This document shows positions 8,182 to 16,275 of a stretch of DNA of 64,000 bases, piece after piece. Positions within the stretch are counted from its first letter, which is position 1. Every line of letters begins with the position of its first letter. Where the stretch lies: the NCBI GenBank assembly GCA_910584075.1, contig CAJTZI010000001.1, positions 149,138 through 213,137 on the forward strand, read 5' to 3'. The notes beneath the pieces were generated by a model. The model worked only from the letters and a program-made list of their open reading frames with translations, ran no database searches and had not been told where the DNA came from. A program made the translations under genes and the position numbers. The stretch is from an uncultured Oscillibacter sp. (GTDB lineage Bacteria; Bacillota; Clostridia; Oscillospirales; Oscillospiraceae).

Positions 8182-8592
8182 ATGGCCTCTGAGAAGAAAA
8201 ACACCTTTCTCGCGGAGTTCAAAGCCTTCATCGCCCGGGGAAACGTGATGGACATGGCCGTTGGCGTCATCATCGGCGGCGCCTTCTCCAACATCACCAC
8301 CTCCCTGATCAACGACATCGTCATGCCCCTGCTGGGCATCCTCACGGGCAGCATGTCCTTCGCCAGCCTGGAAGTAAACATCGGGCCCGCCGTCATTGCC
8401 TACGGCAACTTCATCCAGTCGGTGCTGAACTTCCTGGTGATGGCCTTTGTGGTGTTTTGTCTGGTGCGGACCATCAACCGCTTCCACCGAAAGAAAGAGA
8501 CGGCTCCCGCCGCTCCTCCCGCCCCGCCGGAGCCCTCCAACGAGGAAAAGCTGCTGACGGAAATTCGGGATCTCTTAAAGGAGCGGAGATGA
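8182..8592 (+). CDS. mscL: Large-conductance mechanosensitive channel MscL
   Basis: A 136-residue pentameric safety-valve channel opened by membrane tension during osmotic downshock. The amphipathic N terminus and TM1 with FIARGNVMDMAVGVIIGGAF, the short periplasmic loop and TM2 (NFLVMAFVVFCLVRTINR) are classic. A proline/alanine linker (APPAPPEP) leads to the C-terminal helical bundle EEKLLTEIRDLLK. An AAAGGAAT ribosome binding site lies ahead of the ATG. The last codons overlap the rsmG start (ATGA), indicating co-translation. Confidence 0.96.
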   Translation: MASEKKNTFLAEFKAFIARGNVMDMAVGVIIGGAFSNITTSLINDIVMPLLGILTGSMSFASLEVNIGPAVIAYGNFIQSVLNFLVMAFVVFCLVRTINRFHRKKETAPAAPPAPPEPSNEEKLLTEIRDLLKERR

Positions 8593-9299
8593 TCGGCCCG
8601 CTGCTGGAGGAGGGCCTGCCGGCTTTGGGGCTGGAGCCCCCGGCGGGAGCCGTGGAGCGGCTGGACCGGTACGCCGAACTCCTGCTGGAGAAAAACCAGG
8701 TGATGAACCTCACCGCCATCACGGAGCCTGAGCAGGTAGCGCGGCTCCACATGCTGGACTGCGCCGCCCTGCTGAACGTCTGCCCGCTGGAGGGAAAGCG
8801 GCTGCTGGATGTGGGCACCGGGGCGGGCTTTCCCGGCATGGTGCTGAAAATACTGGTCCCCTCCCTGGACGTGACGCTGCTGGACAGCCTGAACAAGCGG
8901 CTGAACTGGCTGGCGGAGACCTGTGATGCCCTGGACCTCACCGACATCCGCACGGTTCACGCACGGGCGGAGGAGAGAAGCCATGACCCGGCCTTTCGGG
9001 AGGGGTTCGACACCGTCACCTCCCGGGCCGTGGCGGAGCTGCGGACACTGAGCGAGCTGTGCCTGCCCTATGTACGTCCGGGAGGGTATTTCCTGGCCAT
9101 GAAATCCGTGGACTCCGACGGGGAGATTGACGACGCCGCCACCGCGGTGAAAATCCTGGGGGGCGGCCTGGAGAGGGTTCAGAACTACGAAATTCCCGGA
9201 ACAGACATCCGCCACCGGATTGTGGTCATAAAAAAACTTTTGGAAACCCCAAAAAAATATCCCAGAGCATTTGCAAAAATGAAGAAAAACCCGTTATAA
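8589..9299 (+). CDS. rsmG: 16S rRNA m7G527 methyltransferase RsmG (GidB)
   Basis: A 236-residue SAM-dependent methyltransferase that makes m7G527 in 16S rRNA. LLEKNQVMNLTAITEP, the SAM-binding LLDVGTGAGFPG and SRAVAELRTLSELCLPYV are diagnostic. The ATG at 8589, overlapping the mscL stop, is preferred over the more distant upstream in-frame start at 8457, which lies inside mscL. In most Firmicutes rsmG follows mnmE-mnmG and precedes parAB near oriC; here it is detached, with mscL upstream and a MinD-like gene downstream. Confidence 0.95.
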   Translation: MIGPLLEEGLPALGLEPPAGAVERLDRYAELLLEKNQVMNLTAITEPEQVARLHMLDCAALLNVCPLEGKRLLDVGTGAGFPGMVLKILVPSLDVTLLDSLNKRLNWLAETCDALDLTDIRTVHARAEERSHDPAFREGFDTVTSRAVAELRTLSELCLPYVRPGGYFLAMKSVDSDGEIDDAATAVKILGGGLERVQNYEIPGTDIRHRIVVIKKLLETPKKYPRAFAKMKKNPL

Positions 9300-9300
9300 T
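9271..9300 (+). promoter_or_regulatory. Sigma-A-type promoter for the MinD-like/MgsA-like pair
   Basis: TTGCAA (9271-9276), an 18-base spacer and TATAAT (9295-9300) overlap the end of rsmG, including its stop codon. The next start is 52 bases downstream. Confidence 0.6.
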
Positions 9301-9351
9301 GTATAGGACCGGTTTGATCGATTGAAAGCCGCCGCGGAAAGGGGGAGCGCT

Positions 9352-10098
9352 ATGAACGGCCAATGTATCGCCGTTGTCTCCGGCAAGGGAGGCACCGGCA
9401 AGACCTCTCTGGTCTCCAGCGTGGGGGCCGCGCTGGCCCTGGCCGGCCGGCGGGTGCTGTGTCTGGACTGCGACGTGGGCCTGCGGAACCTGGACCTGGC
9501 CCTGGGTCTTGCCGACAAGGCGCTGATGGATTTCTCCGACGTGGCTCAGGGGCGCTGTCCCCTGGACAGCGCCGTGGTGGAACACCCCAAGCTGCCGGGG
9601 CTCTTCCTGCTGACGGCCCCCGCCCGCAGCCGGGGGCGGCCGGTGACGGAGGAGGAGATGAAGGCCCTCCTGGCAGAAATCCGGGAGCGCTATGACTACT
9701 GCCTGCTGGACTCCCCGGCGGGTCTGGGAGCGGGCTTCCGGCTGGCGGCCTGCGGCGCGGACCGGTGCATTGTGGTCACCACGGCGGACGCCACCTCCCT
9801 GCGGGACGCCCAGCACACGGTGATGGAGCTGCACCGCTTCCCCGCCGGGAGCCTGCATCTGGTGGTAAACCGGGTGCGGAAGAAAATGCTCCGCCAGCTC
9901 CACGCCACCATTGACGACGCCATTGACCGGGCCGGCCTGCCGCTTTTGGGCGTGGTCCCGGAGGACGACGCCCTCCCGCTGTTCCTGAACCAGGGCCTGC
10001 CCCTGCTGCCCACCGGCGGACAGGGCGCGTCCGCCGCATACCGGAATATCGCAAAACGCATCCAGGGAGAAAAAGTTCCCCTGGCGCGAATCAGATAA
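9352..10098 (+). CDS. MinD/ParA-family ATPase
   Basis: A 248-residue deviant-Walker ATPase: CIAVVSGKGGTGKTSLVSS at the N terminus, CLDCDVGLRNLDLALGL, and Walker B CLLDSPAGL. The layout matches MinD (septum-site determinant) and FlhG. The ATG at 9352 is placed directly before the Walker region with GGGGGAG as ribosome binding site; the in-frame ATG at 9322 adds ten residues. No typical MinD C-terminal membrane-targeting helix is obvious, only a basic tail (AKRIQGEKVPLARIR). Neither minC nor minE is adjacent, whereas in many Clostridia minCDE lies near rodA and mgsA. The following gene is an MgsA-like protein 18 bases away. Confidence 0.75.
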   Translation: MNGQCIAVVSGKGGTGKTSLVSSVGAALALAGRRVLCLDCDVGLRNLDLALGLADKALMDFSDVAQGRCPLDSAVVEHPKLPGLFLLTAPARSRGRPVTEEEMKALLAEIRERYDYCLLDSPAGLGAGFRLAACGADRCIVVTTADATSLRDAQHTVMELHRFPAGSLHLVVNRVRKKMLRQLHATIDDAIDRAGLPLLGVVPEDDALPLFLNQGLPLLPTGGQGASAAYRNIAKRIQGEKVPLARIR

Positions 10099-10116
10099 AC
10101 GAAAGGAGCCAGACAG

Positions 10117-10530
10117 ATGAACATTGCGCTGATGTCCCACGACAACAAGAAAGAGCTGATGGTCCAATTCTGCACGGCCTATGCCGGGATTCTGTCCCGA
10201 CACCACATCTACGCCACCAACACCACCGGACACATGGTAGCCGATGCCACCGGCCTGGATGTCCACTGCTTTCTGACCTACGCCCACGGCGGCAGCCAAC
10301 AGATCGGCGCCCGCATCGCCTACAACGAGTTTGACCTGGTGCTGTTTTTCAACGACCCCAGCAACGAGAGCATGTCCGGAGACATCTCCTACATCTCCCG
10401 CCTGTGCGACCAGAACAACATCCCCTTCGCCAGCAACATCGCCACGGCGGAGATGCTGGTTCTCGGTCTGGCCCGGGGAGATCTGGACTGGCGGTATATT
10501 GTCAATCCCTCCACCCGGCCCATCGCTTGA
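10117..10530 (+). CDS. Methylglyoxal-synthase-fold protein lacking catalytic residues
   Basis: A 137-residue protein clearly of the MgsA family: SHDNKKELM phosphate-binding start (His8, Lys12), ATNTTGH (Thr34, Thr37), GGSQQIGARIAYNE, LVLFFNDP and NIPFASNIATAEML. Aligned by eye to E. coli MgsA (offset 11), the catalytic base Asp71 is Ser60, and the active-site His98 region (normally SHxPD) reads MSGD. Gly66 is also replaced by Tyr55, Ser65 by Thr54. Dihydroxyacetone-phosphate conversion to methylglyoxal is therefore doubtful; a substrate-sensing or regulatory role is possible. It is the second gene of a probable operon with the MinD-like ATPase. An AAAGGAG site precedes its ATG. Confidence 0.82.
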   Translation: MNIALMSHDNKKELMVQFCTAYAGILSRHHIYATNTTGHMVADATGLDVHCFLTYAHGGSQQIGARIAYNEFDLVLFFNDPSNESMSGDISYISRLCDQNNIPFASNIATAEMLVLGLARGDLDWRYIVNPSTRPIA

Positions 10531-10555
10531 CATTTCCCCAAAAAGCGGATACAAT
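10527..10555 (+). promoter_or_regulatory. Consensus sigma-A promoter for the hisS leader
   Basis: TTGACA (10527-10532) overlaps the TGA stop of the upstream gene; a 17-base spacer leads to TACAAT (10550-10555). Transcription would start at the beginning of the T-box leader. Confidence 0.85.
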
Positions 10556-10561
10556 CAACAC

Positions 10562-10867
10562 GTTCACCGCGAAGACGCCGCAGCAGTAGTCCGGCAGCCG
10601 ATCCCCAGAGAGGGGCGCAGCGCTGAAAGCGCCCCGTTCGGCCCGGAGGAAGGACAGCGGCGGAGCGGGGGCGGAAACGCCCACGGCTCCCTCCCCGTAC
10701 CAGGAGGCCGAAGGAGGCGCGGCACGAATTTTCCATTAAAATATTTCATTCGGTCCGATTGAATGTTTTAATGAAGAATTCGTACGGCCTTGAATTTGGG
10801 TGGCACCACGAAGCGTGAAGGCGCTCTCGTCCCAAAATGCTTTTGGGGACGGGAGCGCCTTTTTTGC
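10562..10867 (+). ncRNA. T-box riboswitch leader of hisS (and aspS)
   Basis: The hallmark T-box sequence GGGTGGCACCACG lies at 10798-10810, followed by a Rho-independent terminator at 10819-10866 (GGCGCTCTCGTCCC paired with its complement, then TTTTTT). The antiterminator forms with the T-box when uncharged tRNA binds. Upstream about 240 bases hold the long stem I region. The specifier codon could not be placed with confidence; His is expected from the downstream gene, Asp is also possible since aspS follows. Confidence 0.9.
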
Positions 10868-11023
10868 AGGGGGAAGCGAGGGAGGCTCTCGGCAATGGTG
10901 AAGCTCCCGCAAAAGACGCTTCGCTGTTTTGCTTCCCCCTCCCTCCATTTTTGGCCGCCTGACAGCGAAACGCCAGGGGGCGCCGCACTCTGGCCTCCCT
11001 CCGCCTTTTGAAAAAGGCGGAGG
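10868..11023. repeat. Palindromic repeat block between the T-box and hisS
   Basis: The 230-base spacer between the T-box terminator and hisS holds no gene but two marked inverted repeats: AGGGGGAAGC (10868-10877) with GCTTCCCCCT (10931-10940), and CCTCCGCCTTTT (10998-11009) directly facing AAAAGGCGGAGG (11012-11023). The second shares its core with a palindrome at 61081-61100, with compensating base changes. It probably represents a dispersed intergenic repeat rather than part of the riboswitch. Confidence 0.5.
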
Positions 11024-11096
11024 AAAACTTCAACAGCGCAAGTCTAACAGCCTTAACTCTATTTACAACTCTACCTCTATAAAGGAGCGAATTACA

Positions 11097-12470
11097 ATGG
11101 CAAAACAGACACCCCGTACCCTCTCCGGCTTCATGGAGCTTCTCCCCGGACCCCAGCAGCAGCTGGAACAGATCATGGAGATCCTGCGCCGCACCTATTC
11201 CCTATACGGCTTCACCCCTCTGGACACCCCTGTCATCGAGTCCAGTGAGGTACTGCTGGCCAAGGGCGGCGGCGAGACGGAGAAGCAGATCTACCGGTTT
11301 CAAAAGGGAGACGCAGACCTCTCCCTCCGCTTTGACCTGACGGTTCCCCTGGCCAAGTACGTGGCCCTGCACTACAACGACCTCACCTTCCCCTTCCGCC
11401 GGTACCAGATCGGCAAGGTCTACCGGGGGGAGCGGGCCCAGCGGGGACGGTTCCGGGAGTTCTATCAGGCCGACATCGACATCATCGGCGACGGAAAGCT
11501 CTCCATCCTCAACGAGGCGGAGATCCCCGCCATTATTTACAAGACCTTCTCCGCCCTGGGGCTGAAACGGTTCCAGATCCGGGTGAACAACCGGAAGATT
11601 CTGGGCGGCTTCTATGAGCTCCTCCACTGGAGCCACCGGGCAGAGGACATCATGCGAATCGTGGACAAGCTGGATAAGATCGGCCCGGAAAAGGTGGGGC
11701 TGATGCTCTATGACGAGGCAGGCATGGACGAGGACGCCGTAGGTGAGGTGATGAAGTTCATCTCCCTCAAGGGGAGCAGTGAGGAGATCCTGCACGCCCT
11801 GGAGGAGTACCGGGGGCAAAACGAGACCTTTGACCAGGGTCTGGAGGAGCTGAACACTGTGGTGCGGCACCTGGAGGACTTCGGCGTTCCGGCGGAGAAT
11901 TTTGCCGTGGATCTGACCATTGCCCGGGGCCTGGACTACTACACCGGCACCGTATACGAGACCACCCTGCTGGACCATCCGGAGATCGGCTCCGTGTGCT
12001 CCGGGGGGCGGTATGACAATCTGGCGGAATACTACACGGACCGCCGGCTCCCCGGCGCGGGGATCTCCATCGGCCTGACCAGGCTGTTCTACGTGCTGGG
12101 GGAGCAGGGGATGCTGAATCCGGAGCTTCCCACCGCTCCGGCGGACGTGCTGATCCTGCCCATGACGGAGGATTTGTCCGCCGCCATCGCCCTGGCCACC
12201 CGTCTGCGGGAAAACGGGATTCGGACCCAGCTCCACTGTGAGGAGAAAAAATTCAAGCAGAAGATCGCCTACGCGGATAAGCTGGGGATTCCCTATGTCA
12301 TCTTCCTGGGAGAAGATGAGATCAACGCGGGCGTCGTGGCCTGCAAGGACATGTCCACCGGCGAACAGACCAAGCTGGAGACCTCCGCTACCATCTACCG
12401 CATCAAGGCGGGGCTGGACGCCCGCAGGGGCGGGACGGTGATCCGGGAGCAAACAGGATCGCATCCATGA
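11097..12470 (+). CDS. hisS: Histidyl-tRNA synthetase
   Basis: A 457-residue class II synthetase charging tRNA-His. TPRTLSGFMELLPGPQQQLEQI at the N terminus, motif 2 (RYQIGKVYRGERAQRGRFREFYQ), the histidine-specific ARGLDYYTGTVYE and CSGGRYDNL, motif 3 GAGISIGLTRL, and a C-terminal anticodon-binding domain (DVLILPMTEDLSAAIALA onward) are all present. The ATG at 11097 is chosen for its AAAGGAG site and MAKQTPR start. Expression is controlled by the upstream T-box. The 3' end overlaps the next reading frame by 4 bases (ATGA); aspS follows 660 bases further. Confidence 0.96.
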   Translation: MAKQTPRTLSGFMELLPGPQQQLEQIMEILRRTYSLYGFTPLDTPVIESSEVLLAKGGGETEKQIYRFQKGDADLSLRFDLTVPLAKYVALHYNDLTFPFRRYQIGKVYRGERAQRGRFREFYQADIDIIGDGKLSILNEAEIPAIIYKTFSALGLKRFQIRVNNRKILGGFYELLHWSHRAEDIMRIVDKLDKIGPEKVGLMLYDEAGMDEDAVGEVMKFISLKGSSEEILHALEEYRGQNETFDQGLEELNTVVRHLEDFGVPAENFAVDLTIARGLDYYTGTVYETTLLDHPEIGSVCSGGRYDNLAEYYTDRRLPGAGISIGLTRLFYVLGEQGMLNPELPTAPADVLILPMTEDLSAAIALATRLRENGIRTQLHCEEKKFKQKIAYADKLGIPYVIFLGEDEINAGVVACKDMSTGEQTKLETSATIYRIKAGLDARRGGTVIREQTGSHP

Positions 12471-12961
12471 TAAAGCGGAAAAAGGCGCTGACGAGAGCCG
12501 GTCTCTCGGTCCTGCTGGCCGCGCTGCTGGCGGCGGACCTGTCGTACCGGCGGGGGTTGACGCTCTATCAGCTGGAGCCATCTTTCTGTGATTTCCAAAG
12601 GATCCACTGTTAGATCTCCTACGGCGGCGGCAGCCGCTCTCTGGAAATAGGAACCGGAATTGCCAGAAACCGCATTTTTGAGGTCACAGAACCACTGACT
12701 TTCCACCGCCCGGCCTCCAACCTGATGGCCCGGTCCCTGGGGCTCTGGCACCGGCCGGGCCCGAAGCCGCCGGAAGGGGCATATTCCTTTACCCTGATCT
12801 TCGAGGGTTCTGTGTCCCGTCTCAGCCTGATGTTCAGCGGAGAAGAAGGGTGCTATCAGAATGCAGAGATGGCGGGTTTTCTCCCCTGCTCCGTACAGCC
12901 GGATGGTGCCCAGGCGGGAAAGGAAATCGGGAACATGCTGTGGGAGATGATTCCCACATAG
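12467..12961 (+). pseudogene. Small anchored protein gene with one in-frame amber stop
   Basis: The ATG overlaps the hisS stop (ATGA), as in a functional operon gene. It reads an N-terminal signal/anchor (MIKRKKALTRAGLSVLLAAL, then LLAADLSYRRG), reaches TAG at 12611-12613 after 48 codons, and continues open in exactly the same frame for 115 more codons to TAG at 12959-12961, with a plausible beta-rich domain (FTLIFEGSVSRLSLMFSGEEG is part). Only this codon interrupts a 163-codon gene. It is most simply a recent nonsense pseudogene; readthrough is the alternative. The family is not recognised, though the architecture resembles the 3741 and 4238 proteins. Confidence 0.6.
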
Positions 12962-13131
12962 GAGGCGTATGGATACCATTAGGCATTGACGGCGTTCCGC
13001 CCCCGTGGGGCGAAATCCCCCGTCCCCGCCCGCGGCCGGACGCTCCGTCCCGCCCCGTGGGTCATACCCCCCCAGTTTTTCAGAACATTTAGTATAAATT
13101 GCAATTCTTATTACAGAAAGGAATCGTATTT

Positions 13132-14901
13132 ATGATGCAAAACAGAACCCACACCTGCGGTGCCCTCCGCCTGGAGGACGCCGGAAAGCAGGTCAAAATC
13201 TCCGGCTGGATGGAAAACATCCGCGCCGTCAGCGCAAACCTCGCCTTCATTGTGGTCCGCGACTTCTACGGCACCACCCAGGTGGTGGCCGAGACCGAGG
13301 AAATGGTGGACACCTTCAAGGCCATCAACAAGGAATCCACCATCTCCGTGGAGGGGATTGTCCGGGAGCGGGACAGCAAAAACCCCAGGCTCCCCACCGG
13401 CGAGATCGAGGTGGTCCCCGCCAAGGTGGAAGTCCTGGGCCGCTGCCGCCACAACGAGCTGCCCTTCCAGGTGAACCGCAGCCGCGAGGCCGACGAGGCC
13501 CAGCGCCTGAAGTACCGCTACCTGGACCTGCGGAACCCGGCGGTAAAAAACAACATCGTCCTGCGGTGCAGCGTGGTCTCCGCCCTGCGGCAGGGCATGA
13601 CGGAACACGGCTTTCTGGAGATTACCACTCCCATTTTGACCGCCTCCTCCCCGGAGGGCGCCCGGGACTATCTGGTCCCCGCCCGGAACCACCCCGGCAA
13701 GTTCTACGCCCTGCCCCAGGCCCCCCAGCAGTTCAAGCAGCTGCTGATGACCTCCGGCTTTGACCGCTACTTCCAGATCGCCCCCTGCTTTCGGGACGAG
13801 GACGCCCGGGCGGACCGCTCCCCCGGCGAGTTCTACCAGCTGGACATGGAGATGGCCTTCGCCTCCCAGGAAGATGTGTTCGCCGTCATCGAGGACGTGC
13901 TGCCGCCGATTTTCGCCAGGTACGGCAAGTACAGCCGGGCCAGCGCCGCACCCTTTCTGCGGATCCCCTTCGCCGAGGCCATGGAGAAATACGGCACCGA
14001 CAAGCCGGACCTGCGGATCGACCTTACCGTCCAGGACGTAACCGCCCTGCTGGGCGGCTGCGGCTTCGGGCCCTTTGAGGGGGAAACCGTGAAGGCCGTG
14101 GCAGTCAGCGAGTTCCACGAGACGAGAAAATTCATCGACAAAACTCTGGCGGAGGTAGAGGTGGTCTCCGGCGGCAAACCCTACTGGTTCCGCGTGGATG
14201 AGAACGGGGAGATCGTAGGCGGCATCGCCAAGTTTGTTCAGCCCATCAAGGACCAGGTGGTCTCCGCCCTGGGACTCCAGCCCAACACTCTGGTGGCCCT
14301 GTCCACCGGTGCGCTGGCCCGGAAGACCGCCGGTGTGCTGGTGAAGACCCTGGGCGCCGCTGTGCCCGGTCATATGGATGAGGAACAGTACGCCTTCTGC
14401 TGGATCGTGGACTTCCCCATGTATGAGGTCGGCGAGGAGAGCGGCCAGCTGGAGTTCTGCCACAACCCCTTCTCCATGCCCTCCGGCGGGCTGGAGGTGC
14501 TGCTGAGAGCCGAGCGGGGCGAGATCGATCCTCTGACCATTACCGCCGACCAGTACGACCTGGTGTGCAACGGCGTGGAGCTCTCCTCCGGCGCGGTGCG
14601 GAACCACGACCCGGAGATCATGGTTAAGGCCTTTGAGATGGTACGCCTGGGCGAGGAGGATGTGAAGGCCAAGTTCCCCGCCATGTACAACGCCTTCACC
14701 TACGGTGCGCCGCCCCACGCGGGCATCGCACCGGGCGTTGACCGCATGGTGATGCTGCTGGCGGGGGAGGACTCCATCCGGGAAATCATCCCCTTCCCCA
14801 TGAACAAAAACGCCCAGGACGTGATGATGGACGCCCCCAGCCAGGTCACCCAAAGGCAGCTGGACGAGCTTCACATTGCCCTGGTGAAGCCGGAGGAGTA
14901 A
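13132..14901 (+). CDS. aspS: Aspartyl-tRNA synthetase (bacterial type, with GAD insertion)
   Basis: A 589-residue class IIb synthetase for tRNA-Asp (and tRNA-Asn if non-discriminating, which cannot be decided here). The N-terminal OB fold has GALRLEDAGKQVKISGWMEN; catalytic motifs include SSPEGARDYLVPAR, QAPQQFKQLLM, FRDEDARADRSPGEFYQLDMEM and, at the end, GIAPGVDRMVMLLAG. The GAD domain lies around residues 300-410. The ATG at 13132 has AAAGGA 8 bases upstream; a second ATG is adjacent at 13135. A GC-rich, gene-free 130 bases and an AT-rich possible -10 (TATAAA near 13093) precede it, so it may have its own promoter as well as the hisS T-box transcript. Confidence 0.96.
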   Translation: MMQNRTHTCGALRLEDAGKQVKISGWMENIRAVSANLAFIVVRDFYGTTQVVAETEEMVDTFKAINKESTISVEGIVRERDSKNPRLPTGEIEVVPAKVEVLGRCRHNELPFQVNRSREADEAQRLKYRYLDLRNPAVKNNIVLRCSVVSALRQGMTEHGFLEITTPILTASSPEGARDYLVPARNHPGKFYALPQAPQQFKQLLMTSGFDRYFQIAPCFRDEDARADRSPGEFYQLDMEMAFASQEDVFAVIEDVLPPIFARYGKYSRASAAPFLRIPFAEAMEKYGTDKPDLRIDLTVQDVTALLGGCGFGPFEGETVKAVAVSEFHETRKFIDKTLAEVEVVSGGKPYWFRVDENGEIVGGIAKFVQPIKDQVVSALGLQPNTLVALSTGALARKTAGVLVKTLGAAVPGHMDEEQYAFCWIVDFPMYEVGEESGQLEFCHNPFSMPSGGLEVLLRAERGEIDPLTITADQYDLVCNGVELSSGAVRNHDPEIMVKAFEMVRLGEEDVKAKFPAMYNAFTYGAPPHAGIAPGVDRMVMLLAGEDSIREIIPFPMNKNAQDVMMDAPSQVTQRQLDELHIALVKPEE

Positions 14902-14902
14902 T

Positions 14903-15547
14903 TTGGACCGGGAGACCTGGGCCCACCACGCCATGGCGGCGGCGGGAGGCTTTTTTGGAGTCTACGCCCTGCTGACCCGGGGCGGGACCTTCGGGTCCTC
15001 CGAGACCTCCAACCTCATCTATCTGGTGATCGCCGGACTGGACGGGACCTGGGGTTCCGCCCTGGTCCGGCTGGGAGGCACGGCGTGCTACATCGCGGGG
15101 ATTGTGTTCACCGTGCTGTGGCGGCGGTGTGGACGGCGGCCCCGGGCGCAGATATTGTCCATTGCCGTGGACGCCGCCGCCTGTCTTGTGCTGGCGCGGA
15201 TTCCGGCGGAGACGGACCCCATTCTGGCCCTCTACCCCATGTTTTTCGCCACAGCGGTGCAGTGGGTGTCCTACTCCCGGGCCGCCGGATACAACTGCGC
15301 CACCATCTTCTCCACCAACAACCTCCGGCAGTTTGCCGAGGGAATAACGGAGTACCTCTGCACCCGGGAGGCGGAGCAGCTGCGGAAGCTGAAATTCTAC
15401 GGCGGGACGCTGGCGTGGTTTCACCTGGGAGTGGCCTGGGGATGGTGGTGCACGGGGCGGTGGGGGATCTCCGGAATTTATGGGTGTCTGCCGCTGCTGA
15501 CGGTTCCCCTGCCGGCGCTGTTCTCGAAGGAGAAGACCAAAGCGTAG
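14903..15547 (+). CDS. YoaK/DUF1275-type integral membrane protein
   Basis: A 214-residue protein with about six hydrophobic segments and the family-typical N terminus HHAMAAAGGFFGVYALLTRGG followed by TSNLI. DUF1275 proteins are of unknown function, sometimes proposed as transporters. The TTG start at 14903 lies 1 base after the aspS stop; the end of aspS contains CCGGAGGAG as ribosome binding site, so the two are probably translated together. No catalytic residues can be named. Confidence 0.8.
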   Translation: MDRETWAHHAMAAAGGFFGVYALLTRGGTFGSSETSNLIYLVIAGLDGTWGSALVRLGGTACYIAGIVFTVLWRRCGRRPRAQILSIAVDAAACLVLARIPAETDPILALYPMFFATAVQWVSYSRAAGYNCATIFSTNNLRQFAEGITEYLCTREAEQLRKLKFYGGTLAWFHLGVAWGWWCTGRWGISGIYGCLPLLTVPLPALFSKEKTKA

Positions 15548-15957
15548 AGATTTTTAGGTGGCGGAAGGGGATTCCCCCTTGGGCAGGACGGATTCTACCC
15601 GCCCTTGTGGAAGTGCGATCTATTCATCGGAGCTGCTGGGGAAATTTTCCCCGTGAACGCAGGGACCCTCTCTCGCGCTTTGCGCCTGGTCTGTACCATT
15701 GAGATGGTTCTTTCGACAAAATTATGACGCCGCCTCCCCCTTGAACGGACTATTTTCCAAACTTCCAGTCCTTCCGGCAGGTCACCTTCGCCCATGGGGA
15801 GCGTCCAATTCGAAGATGCTCTGATATGTGATCAGCCCGTCCTATGGGAACATTGGAGTTCGCGGGGAGACGGGCCGGCGGGGGCGCCGGCCCCTGCATG
15901 GCTCTCAGAAAGCGTCATAAAACGCGCAATTGGGCACTCTCCCTGCACTCTCCACCC
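15548..15957. other. 410-base gene-free spacer
   Basis: No convincing gene. The stretch carries a repeat-like segment near 15672-15700 (TCGCGCTTTGCGCCTGG) that resembles part of the 32304-32835 spacer (CGCGCTTCGCGCCTAGCTGG at 32640-32659), and a GC-rich self-complementary GGCCGGCGGGGGCGCCGGCC at 15873-15892 that can form a hairpin. Confidence 0.5.
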
Positions 15958-15986
15958 TTGACAACCCGGTGAAAACGTGATACAGT
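15958..15986 (+). promoter_or_regulatory. Consensus sigma-A promoter for the glyS T-box leader
   Basis: TTGACA (15958-15963), exactly 17 bases, then TACAGT (15981-15986). Confidence 0.8.
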
Positions 15987-15992
15987 GACAAA

Positions 15993-16214
15993 ACAGGCCA
16001 CGAACGGGAGGAGTATCCCCGTTTCCCCGGCCAAGAGAGAGGGCGGTCCGGTGCGAGCCCTCCCGGGGGGCGGTAGAGAAGGCGCCCGGGAGCCGCGGGG
16101 CGGAAATGCCCCGTCGTTTACCCGACGTTACCGGGCAGAGTGTCCCCATGGGGGAAATTCAGGTGGAACCACGGACGCAAGTTCGCCCTGAGCCGTATGG
16201 CTCAGGGCTTTTTT
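15993..16214 (+). ncRNA. T-box riboswitch leader of glyS
   Basis: The T-box sequence AGGTGGAACCACGG occupies 16161-16174. A strong terminator, GCCCTGAGCC-GTAT-GGCTCAGGGC plus TTTTTT, is at 16185-16214. The leader upstream contains the AGAGAGAGGG stretch common in T-box stem I regions and many GC-rich pairings. Binding of uncharged tRNA-Gly is expected to favour the antiterminator and induce glyS. Confidence 0.9.
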
Positions 16215-16275
16215 ACTCCGGCATATCCCGCGAAACCACGGAAACACTATATGAACAATATGGAGGATGAACAAA

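Noticed and set aside
10929..11096. Upstream extension of the hisS frame
   Set aside because: It crosses palindromic repeats and has no family similarity; the ATG at 11097 has a good ribosome binding site.
13111..14934. 607-codon frame antisense to aspS
   Set aside because: Shadow of a well-established synthetase gene.
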